Part shown: piece after piece, positions 11,201 to 18,800 of the stretch
Layout: each line of letters opens with the position of its first letter
Numbering within the stretch: the first letter of the stretch is position 1
Assembly: GCF_964275005.1 (NCBI RefSeq)
Contig: NC_092700.1
Location: 16,276,617 to 16,340,616, forward strand
Length of the DNA stretch: 64,000 bases
Direction: 5' to 3'
From: Diadema setosum
Lineage: Eukaryota > Echinodermata > Echinoidea > Diadematoida > Diadematidae
Made by a program: the position numbers and the translations under genes
The notes under the pieces: model-generated
Told to the model about the DNA's origin: nothing
The model's database searches: none
The model's input: the letters and a program-made list of their open reading frames with translations, nothing else

Positions 11201-12486
11201 ACGTGTGGCTGGATGGTAAGTCACACACTCGTGTGAAGTGTGGTAAATTGATAGCATTTTGAGATCATCCTTGTGCATTACTAAATTTAAATTAAATTTT
11301 TTTTAGCATTTTGGTTTATTTTTGCCGAGATCAATTGTGCATGATAAATGTTGAATTTACGTTTAGAACCTACTCAATTCCTAATATTTACATTTTTAGT
11401 ACAATTCAAAAAGTACCAAGACCATTTCTGACTTTATTCTCATTTTCTTGATTTGATGAGGTGAATTAATGTTACAATTGATTTTGATACATCGTGTCGT
11501 TATTGAGACTTCGCCTTCGTTCGTTCGGGTACTCGCAAATCCCACATCCACGATCCAGCATACACAGGCAGCCGGCGCGCGGGTCCAGGTCCCTGCTGGG
11601 CCGGGGCGGGAGCGGCGGGCGGCACAACTGCGCTGGCTAGGCTGCAGCTGCGCTGAGCGATCGCTAGCACACCACCAGCAGTTTAGCGATGTCAATCCAA
11701 AGTCCCCCAATTTAGCGGCAGTTGTAACTTTGCTATTAATTCTTAACCCATCATATCAAGCAAACACGATGAGAATGGAGCGAAAAATGTATTTGTAAAA
11801 TAACAATATAAAAAGGTATGAAAATGAGGTTACTTTCATCACTTTGTGAGCAAGCTGATTGTGTGGCGTTTACGTGTTTGACATGCACGCACAGCGATCC
11901 TCTTCTCCGTACCGTGTGTGTATCCCTAGATGTACATGTACATTACACACGTGTGTGGCTGTATCCAGCAACTCGGGCCAAGGGCAAGGCTACAACCACA
12001 CTCGTGTGGCTGGATGGTAAAGACACACGCGTGTGGTTTTATACACTAATATAGTATTAACGTAATAAAGTTGAGCATGGTATGGTAAGAATAGATTACA
12101 ATGCTAAATATGGAATGCAGAGTAGACCTATACAGGTTATCTTGAAAAGAGTATATGCACACACTTTCGACATATTATGCACATATTCATTGTACTTCAT
12201 GATCATGATGATGAATGATGAAGTTCATGTTCAGCATGCAGCAGCTGTCTACAGCACTGCATTTCCAACATAAAATAGAGTATATGGGACTGTATAATAC
12301 AATAGAGCATACCAGAATTTCGCAAAGAATTCCATTCAAGGCCTCGGATTTCTCCTCTTCATTTGAGTCATCAGTTTCAACAATACTACTAATATAACTA
12401 CCAAATACGTCTTGATCAATACTGAGTTGTTCCAGTTTGGTGGAGAGCCATTCTCCAAAGTTCTGGCCAGGCGCAGCTTCGGCCAT
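5078..12486 (-). CDS. CCDC43: Coiled-coil domain-containing protein 43, complete, 5 exons
   Basis: Coding exons in order: 12313-12486, 10492-10579, 8316-8469, 7462-7535, 5078-5262. They total 675 bases with frame kept at every junction, giving 224 residues, the length I recall for human CCDC43. The N-terminus (MAEAAPGQNFGEWLSTKLEQ) matches the human pattern of a Gly-Phe-Gly-Ser-Trp-Leu-like start followed by a small helical region ending in NGIL. The middle contains KAALLARFAEVSE and an acidic stretch (139-148). Residues 149-159 are a run of 11 glycines. Residues 164-224 form a highly charged Lys/Glu/Gln helix beginning RNTNKEDV and ending KKRTQKQERRR, the family hallmark. The molecular role of CCDC43 is poorly defined. 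An in-frame ATG 87 bases upstream (12573) would add 29 residues unlike the family, so the ATG at 12486 is preferred. Introns 3 and 4 look U12-type. It is divergently paired with RPL19. Confidence 0.93.
5263..7461 (-). other. CCDC43 intron 4: U12-type GT-AG intron
   Basis: The donor GTATCCTTT (7461-7453) is a perfect nine-base U12 GT-AG 5' splice site. TTCCTTGAC, a perfect U12 branch-point match, lies at about 5301-5293. It is followed by an unusually C-rich tract and the acceptor CCCGCAG|TC. The branch A to AG distance is about 31 bases, longer than the usual 10-20. The intron of about 2.2 kb carries a MITE at 6831-7233 and is otherwise anonymous. Confidence 0.75.
6831..7233. mobile_element. 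MITE in CCDC43 intron 4
   Basis: About 400 bp with imperfect inverted ends: the left reads TTTAAAGGGAATTGTA and the right reads CACCATCCCTTTAAG. The centre is an inverted repeat around AAAGGTGGGACCCACCTTT, with further matching arms (AACAGAGCGATT and AATCGCTTTGTTT). No open frame. This is the typical form of a non-autonomous fold-back DNA transposon; the superfamily was not determined. Confidence 0.65.
7462..7535 (-). CDS. CCDC43: CCDC43 coding exon 4 (acidic and polyglycine)
   Basis: 74-base exon encoding DDEDYEEEDY, 11 glycines from a GGA/GGC run, then LDDF. It is bounded upstream by an AT-AC acceptor (CTCAC|TGATGAAG) and downstream by the donor |GTATCCTTT, so both flanking introns appear to be removed by the minor spliceosome. 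Skipping it would shift the frame. The purine-rich glycine run could be length-polymorphic. Confidence 0.87.
7536..8315 (-). other. CCDC43 intron 3: U12-type AT-AC intron
   Basis: The 5' end of this 780-base intron is ATATCCTTT (8315-8307), matching the U12 AT-AC consensus at all nine positions. The 3' end is ...CTTTGACTGCAATGTCTCAC, with a branch-point-like TTCTTTGAC (one mismatch to TTCCTTGAC) about 13-14 bases from the terminal AC. No AG precedes exon 4 at a frame-compatible place with a pyrimidine tract. Splicing here gives GA|T, an Asp codon, and the frame runs straight into the acidic block. The intron otherwise contains nothing recognised. Confidence 0.85.
8316..8469 (-). CDS. CCDC43: CCDC43 coding exon 3
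   Basis: Begins after ...TTCTTCTCAG and encodes DASVAGNADVKMAAIMERHA, continuing through KAALLARFAEVSEGE. Reading on past the exon gives a short tail and a stop, and no usable GT donor joins in frame to the next exon. The exon instead ends ...GAAGA followed by ATATCCTTT, a perfect U12 AT-AC donor. Leaving in phase 2 there restores the frame with exon 4. Confidence 0.88.
8861..9035. mobile_element. Palindromic MITE in CCDC43 intron 2
   Basis: 175 bp, almost a single long hairpin. The left arm begins CCAGGGGGGCATTTCATGAA and the right arm ends with its complement, TTCATGAAATGCCGCCCTGG. ACTTGTCGGATA and TCCGACAAGT blocks are repeated on both arms. No coding capacity. The near-perfect arms suggest it is not very old. 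Confidence 0.75.
9163..10392. repeat. Composite TGACC-rich interspersed repeat
   Basis: Runs from ATGTCGCTATGGCGACTGGT and TGCCTCCGCCATAATG at the left to a (GGAC)n tract and GGCACCACTTCGTGGCGGAGG at the right, so a TGCCTCCGCCA/GGCGGAGGCA pair faces inward at the ends. Between them are several diverged units of roughly 150 bp containing AAGTTTC, ATGGAGAAAAA and runs of TGACCTTTGACC. It occupies most of CCDC43 intron 2. A fold-back element is nested at 9729-9812. The repeat at 24808-25930 has the same plan. No protein was detected. Confidence 0.65.
9729..9812. mobile_element. Small fold-back element, copy 1
   Basis: Arms GTTGAGAATGAGAAGGGCGT and CGCCCTTATCATTCTCAAC are complementary over about 20 bases around a 40-base loop containing CACTATGGGTTTTGTG. 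A second copy lies at 52924-53007. It is inserted inside the TGACC-rich repeat and is therefore younger than it. Confidence 0.65.
10492..10579 (-). CDS. CCDC43: CCDC43 coding exon 2
   Basis: Begins after the acceptor ...CATACATAG with DNSVDETCQEILQKW and ends NG plus the first base of an Asp codon, with donor GAG|GTAGAG. The CQEILQKWKEL helix corresponds to the CKEIVERW region of the human protein as I recall it. Exon length 88 bases, entering in phase 0 and leaving in phase 1. Confidence 0.92.
11151..11240. repeat. CACAC/GTGTG repeat, partial copy
   Basis: Contains TACTCGGGCCATG, then CCACAACCACACGAGT, GTGTGGCTGGATGGTAAG and CACACTCGTGTG. These are the same modules, in the same order, as the right-hand end of the longer copies at 11428-12046 and 15012-15623. 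Diverged and truncated. Confidence 0.5.
11428..12046 (+). repeat. 615-bp CACAC/GTGTG-ended repeat, copy in CCDC43 intron 1
   Basis: Closely matches 15012-15623 over its whole length. Shared blocks include CTTTATTCTCATTTTCTTGA, GATACATCGTGTCGTTATTG, GTGTGGCGTTTACGTGTTTG and the terminal GTAAAGACACACGCGTGTGG. The middle is GC- and CpG-rich. The right end is a cluster of palindromes (ACACACGTGTGTGG, CACACTCGTGTGG, CACACGCGTGTGG). No conserved protein frame. It may be a mobile element or a segmental duplication. Confidence 0.65.
12313..12486 (-). CDS. CCDC43: CCDC43 coding exon 1
   Basis: Encodes residues 1-58, ending NGILCEIL, then the donor CTG|GTATGC. The start context has a purine at -3 and G at +4 (GAAATGG). 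The intron after it is phase 0 and about 1.7 kb; it contains one copy of the 615-bp CACAC/GTGTG-rich repeat. Confidence 0.93.
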
Positions 12487-12888
12487 TTCAATCTTGCATT
12501 CGGATGGTGCAAATTTTTTTAATTTGCTGTGCTCTGCATGCGTTTTACTCGTACTAGGGTAAATGTGTGACATGCGTCGATACTGTGATATGCACTCAGC
12601 GAAAAGGCTCGGATAAACCGTAACACGCGGCTGAAACCATCAAAGAGTATTGCGCGATATAAAGAAATTTATTTTCATACCTATTTCTAAATCATTATAG
12701 CCTTATTTTACCTCACCCTGAAATATAACTGTAAAATACGTCCTAAAGTATACCATTAATGAGCAGAGGACAGCTAGAATCAGTCTTAGGTCGTCACAAA
12801 AAAATCGAGTTCGGCGAAGGAACATTAGTCACTCATTGCCTGCTCACTATCTGTCTTTTCCTCGTGTTACTGCATAGGCATAGCCATC
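12487..12888. promoter_or_regulatory. Bidirectional CCDC43-RPL19 promoter region
   Basis: 402 bases separate the two start codons, read in opposite directions. The RPL19 side ends with the pyrimidine tract CTTTTCCTC. I see no clear TATA box at the expected distance from it; AT-rich blocks occur near 12650-12730. No strong individual factor site can be assigned from sequence alone. Confidence 0.7.
12855..12863 (+). promoter_or_regulatory. TOP-like start of RPL19 mRNA
   Basis: CTTTTCCTC is a C-initiated pyrimidine run of the 5' terminal oligopyrimidine type that marks transcription starts of ribosomal protein genes. It would give a 34-base 5' UTR, normal for this class, ending in GCCATCATGAG. 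Growth-dependent (mTOR/LARP1) translational control is expected from the class; the exact start base is inferred. Confidence 0.6.
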
Positions 12889-12893
12889 ATGAG
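12889..12893 (+). CDS. RPL19: RPL19 coding exon 1 (ATGAG only)
   Basis: Five coding bases, ATG AG, completed by the T at 17777 to give Met-Ser. The context GCCATCATGAG has A at -3. The donor is GTACGA. The downstream intron is about 4.9 kb. The placement rests on the TOP-like tract just upstream, the frame match and the conserved vertebrate exon structure. Confidence 0.78.
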
Positions 12894-15800
12894 GTACGAA
12901 AAAGCTAAAGAAAGTCATTCAAATGTTACACATGATTACCATTTATTAGTGTTTTGCGATTTTTCCCAAGCTGTAATTCCTATGCTCAATGAGTTATCAC
13001 TTTCAGAGTTATTAGCTCTTCATATTTTGTTCCACAAATGATTTTGTGGAGATGTTGTGAGACTTGCGAACGGTCGGTGTCAGGTGCGGTGTATGGTGAT
13101 TGTCCTGTCCGTAGCTTATTCATTGACGTATGCATAACATGCAGTGCACCGTAGGCCGTCCGTGGCGCTATTGTTGCTAGAACGTTGGGCCTGCGTGCGG
13201 CCCCATAAGAAAAGATACCAAAATAGACGCCCATCTATTCTAGATTTTTTTTTCTTTTTTTTAATGATGAAAATGAACATGATCTGATGATGTAAATTAT
13301 TCATGACCTTGTATTAAAATCATTCGTATTGAACTGTTCAGTGTTAGTGTAAGGTTAGTGAAGTAAAAAAGAAAGGCAGTGTAAAATTTTATACAAATAC
13401 AACCACACGCGTGTGTCTTTACCATCCAGCCACACGAGTGTGGTTGTAGCCATGGCCCTAGTTGCTGGATACAGCCACACTCGTGTGTATAATGTACTGT
13501 ACTATGTATAGTAAGGGTACTAGGTCTCGCGCAGGGACCTAATGATCGCGCATAGCGTAACTGCGTATAGCAAGCGATATTACGCGTAGGACTAAGCGCA
13601 AAATTTGCCGATACGCCCATGGAATAAACATACCTGACTTACCGCTCAACATGAGAAGGAAGCAGGTAAGAAATTTTGATTTCCAACGAATTTTCCACTA
13701 AATTTCCAATTTTTTACCTTGTACAAACCTACCTTCCCTTAAAATCTGTTCTAAGGATGTTGTAGCCTAGACGTGTCGTCTCGCTTGTCTCGTTCGTAGT
13801 CGATAGAATTCGTAATTTGTTCGATCGATCGTTTACCACGTGACGTCATCATACACAAGAACAATGTATGCTGCCAGCTACGCTGAAATACTGTTAATAA
13901 ATGTTGTTTTAAGTCAAATTTTAACACAACGATTATAATATTACAAAGGAATAAATATTTCAGTCTATCGAAGTTGAAGTGTGATTTCAATTTGAATTTG
14001 CTTGTGATTTCTTGCGCTAACTTGTGATATATTTGTGACAGGGGAGGGCCATAATATGAAGAAAACAAATTAGATGAGAGTGTGACAAATGGGTGACGAA
14101 AATGAGAGGGTGACGAATGGGTAAGCACACACACAAACACACACACACACACACACACAAAGTATATGTTCATATTTTACTTTTTTCCATTTTATATTAC
14201 GTGTATATTATTGGTTAAAGTGATTGGAAATATTGTAAGAAAACTTTATAAATGAAAATCATTAACGATTATGAAAATATCAATGATAGAAATAATGATA
14301 ATAAGAATGATAAAATGATGGTGGTGGAAGTGATAATAATAATGAAAATGATAATGATGATGATGATTATGATGATCGATGATGGTGGTGGTGATAATAG
14401 TAATAATGATGATAATAATAATAATGATAATAATAATAATAATAATAATAATGATAATAATAATAACACATATAATAATAATAATAACAATAATATACAC
14501 AAGTTAGGTAAAACTGCTGTTGCTTATAACAGGGACAAATTTAATATCAAGTGAAAAAATATTCTACGAAAGCCGGAGCACGTTACAGCCGCAGAGGGGC
14601 AGACACTTTCACGCATGAAACTACAGAGGGCAGCTGCGCGATCTTTACATACCCCGAGAAATTGAACGCATAAAAGAAAGTCCGACATACAAACGGCGAC
14701 AGCGCACTACTCCGTCATCGTATCATCAGGAGATTCTGGGAGGTGATTTTTCTGCTTTTTCGTGATATTCATTGAGAAATTCAGGTACGATTATAGAATA
14801 ACTTCTATTATAAGAGCATTTCAAATTTACGTGCGCGATATCTAGACCCCTCAACCATACATATCCATAAACGCGTAGCGGGAATGTGTGTGTGGCCGGC
14901 CACATCAACACGCGATCATGCACCACTGCAAAGCAATGAACATGAACCTGCCTCCTAGATTAATCCCATTTAATATTATCACACCATCTAGACAAATTTA
15001 CTTTTTTTTTCATTTTTAACTTTATTCTCATTTTCTTGATTTGATGAGGTAAATTTAAAGTTATAATTGATTTTGATACATCGTGTCGTTATTGAGACTT
15101 CGCCTTCGTGTCGTTCGTTCGGGTACTCGCAAATCGCGCATCCACGATCCAGCGTACACAGGGCGCGCGAGTCCGGGTCCCTCCTGGGGCAGGCGGCGGC
15201 ACAACTGCGCTGGCTAGGCTGCAGCTGCACTGAGCGATCGTTAGCACACCACTAGCAGCTTAGCGATGTCAATCCAAAGTCCCCTAATTTAGCGGCAGTT
15301 GTAACTTTGCTATTAATTCTAAACCCATCATATCAAGCAAACAAGATGAGAATGGAGCGAAAAATATATTTGTTTTAATAACAATATTAAAAGGTATGAA
15401 AATAAGGTTACTTTCATCACTTTGTGAGCAAGCTGATTGTGTGGCGTTTACGTGTTTGACATGCACGCACGGCGATCATCTTCTCCGTACCGTGTGTGTA
15501 CATTGTATCCCTATGTACATGTACATTACACACAAGTGTGGCTGTATCCAGCGACTCGGGCCATGGCTACAACCACACTCGTGTGGCTGGATGGTAAAGA
15601 CACACGCGTGTGGTTGTATACACTGCCAAAAAAACACACACCTAACCAAGGCAAGCTTCCTTCGAGTTGGACCAAGGACAAGGTTCGACCTCCCGTGACG
15701 TGCCAAAATTAGAGTTTAGACCATGCACAAAATGAGCCAAAAGCATTATAACGTTGGACAGTTTCAAGGTTTTACATGTAACAGCATGCATGCAGCTAAC

Positions 15801-18800
15801 TGCGACCAGCCCCAACGTGCAGCGTTGGGGCTGCGCCGTTTTCGCATTCAGATCTTAATGTTGTACAAAACGGGTGCCGTTGCGGCGCTATATTTCCTTA
15901 ATTTTTCAACAAAAACTACTAGAAATACTTACATGGGTCGATTAAACCTAAATGATTCAAATCGGCGACTTTTTGATGCATTTCATTGCTTATGATGCAG
16001 AAAATGTTGTCTTATAAGGCGAATTATCTTCAGCTCACCGATGCTCACTAACGTTGCATGCTAGCCTTTGGCAAGGCCCTCTCGCTGTAACGGACGAGCG
16101 AACGGACGAGCGAAGCGAGTCGCGCTACCTTACTCGGCTGGGCTCTCTACACCACGCAGCGAGAGGGCCTTGACAAAAGGCTACGTATTACTCGCTACAT
16201 GCGCAGATGCTTACTAATGGATATACACGTTCAAAATGGTAGCACGGCTCTCCCACTAGGGCAGGCCGCTTACTCCTAAAAAATGTGGAAAATTTTGCAG
16301 TTTCCAGATAAATTGGTGAAAAGAACCAAGGCAATGGGGTAATGTGTACTTCATTTTTTATTGTCACTGTGTTTATAATAGAAATTTATCCATAATTTAT
16401 TCGTGAAGTCGCCGTATGTGGCAATAGGGAGTTGTTCGTGGTTCTCACTTTAGCGAAACTGCGAGGTAGCCGCCAGGACCCCGCCGCATAGCGGCGCGGT
16501 CTCCGGGGCTAGCATGCAGCATGCACTACAGCAATTAGATAATATCCAATCTGCGGTTGAATTTTTGATGGTGTTGTGGTTAAATTATGGGTGGCTTCAA
16601 TAGTTGCTCAATGCATTCATTTTATTGTCACATGTTTCACAGCTCTTTTGATTCTATTCATTCCACTAAGTTACAGTTTACCATGATTTACAGCATGGCC
16701 ATTAAAGCAAGCTGCCCGTGCATAATTCAATCGTAACCTGGCTAGGCCTACGTCATGTAAAATCGATGCAGTTGCACGCGGTTGAGTTTTGGCATGGCAG
16801 GTTGATCGTCAATGCTGGTTTTTTACTGCTGAAATTATTGTTGAGGAGGAATTATTACGAGGCATTGGGTTATTTGAAAGCGCATCTAACTTTTCCCTAA
16901 GTTTAATGACTAAAACAGTTCTTTTCACAATTAAAAATGCTTTCTCGGGCTGTACAGTTGATATTTCTTTTACTCATGTATGAACATTTACGTACGTAAT
17001 GGTTCCAGAGTTGCCGAGGAAATATTAAAAATATGGTATGACAGTTGTAGGGTCTAGATTCTTCCTATAATCTGCATACATAGAATTCTTCCTATAGAGA
17101 TCAAGATAATGCTTGGTGCTTTTTGTGTGCAAGACAAAATGCAGCGCTCGCTATATGCACCAGCACTGGGTTTTCAGCGCGTAATTACATTGAATTATGG
17201 AAATTTAGTGGCGCTGTAGTCATTTTAGTTTTTACTTTTTATGAGATGGGGTCAAGTGTATCTGGGTTATAAACTGAATTATCAATTAGCTGCTCGATCT
17301 GTACTTGCATCGAAATCCCTGTACATGTGTGCATATTCTGCTGAAATTAGCCATCCACCTTGATGAATTGTTGGCAGGGTCAGCTGGCTTCATTGTAATG
17401 TTCTTGGACTGTGCTGTGTGACGAACATGGCAATTTCTCCTTGGTAGTAGGTTCTTAGTTTTTTAGTTTCTTTGTACTTCACTCTTTCAGCAACAAGAGG
17501 GAGAGAGAGAGAAAAAAACCTACTGAGGGGTCTGGCTTTTAGTGTTCATACAGAACTTATTAATTTTTTTCTTCTTATATCAGAATTGTAATGGTATACT
17601 GCAGTTGGATCTAGATATCAAATACATGTACATTGTACTTCTGCAGCAGGGAGTGGGGTAGCCTACATGTAATAACAATACACTTCTAAACTGTGACTTT
17701 CTTCATTGCTTACCAGTTAGCAGCAATAAGCTTATGCTCTTGTCTTGTCTTCCCTGATTATTATTATTTTTTTTAGTAACCTTCGGCTGCAGAAGCGCTT
17801 GGCCGCAAGCGTCATGAGCTGCGGCAAAAACAAGGTCTGGCTCGACCCCAACGAGATCAACGAGATCGCAAATGCCAATTCAAGTAAGTACAGTGGACTC
17901 CCATTATAATGAAGTCCTTGGGACCAGCAGTTTTCTTTCGTTATATCAAAATTTCGTTATGAACGAACAGATAAACAATAAAAATACATAGAGTGGATTA
18001 TGTTGCGGCTTGAATTTTTACTTTGTTGTAACCGGAATTTCATTATAACCGTGTTCATTATAACAGGAGTGCACTGCAGTGGTCACCCAGGACTGAAAAG
18101 TCGAAAGTTGACTCTTAAATAGTGTCTTTTTATTCATGTGATTTCTTTGGAAATGTAAGATCTTATCGTGGATTTGCTGATGGCAATATGAGACATACTG
18201 AAATGCTGCTAGAAGACTTCTGTCCTGGCATTTAAGCTCATTATATGTGATCCAGTATTCAGCAGTACGATTGGGATAGCACCAGCTTCCAGGGCCTTCA
18301 CCCTTGGTCCGTGCAGCATGCTATAATATGAAGTTTTGGACCACCCTAGTCAAATGATTCTTATGAACTGAATTCTATTTCCTTTTTTCTGGTTTTTGTG
18401 TGTGTGTGTATCTGCACCCAGAGGGCTGGTGTGTGTGTGTGTGTATATATATCTCAAAGGTGGAATATCTCATTTGAAACTGCAAGAGATTAAAACAAAT
18501 AATGAATTACTGGTATGCATCTGATGTAGTGAGCCAATGGTTACTGATACTTACGTGAGGCAGGAGTTGTAAGGTGAACTGCAGAATAGAGTGAATGTTG
18601 ATACATTTGGTATTCATTGGGTGACTCATCTCACCTCCAGCCTTCTTTCTATCTTGATGGTCCACAGGGCAGAATATCCGCAAACTGATCAAGGATGGCC
18701 TCATCATCCGCAAGCCAGTCGCTGTCCATTCCAGGGCCAGGGTTCGCAAGAATGCAGAGGCTCGCAGGAAGGGTCGGCACAGCGGAAGAGGTCAGTGAGG

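Larger units (their letters stand above)
12894..17776 (+). other. RPL19 intron 1 (4.9 kb)
   Basis: No exon-like sequence was recognised. Contents: an inverted partial CACAC/GTGTG repeat (13397-13497), an AC tract (14126-14159), an AAT/GAT tract (about 14270-14502), a second full CACAC/GTGTG repeat (15012-15623), a 10-bp hairpin (15808-15832), a fold-back element (16062-16183), and a CpG-rich GCCGCCAGGACCCCGCCGCA segment near 16470. The acceptor is T-rich and ends TTTTTTTTAG. Confidence 0.75.

Noticed and set aside
14246-14554. Poly-Asn/Asp and poly-Ile/His frames
   Set aside because: Translation of the AAT/GAT microsatellite; no unique sequence or splice context.
15044-15048. Alternative RPL19 exon 1 (ATGAG|GTAAAT)
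   Set aside because: Lies inside a dispersed repeat also present at 11428-12046, has T at -3, and has no TOP tract; 12889 fits better.
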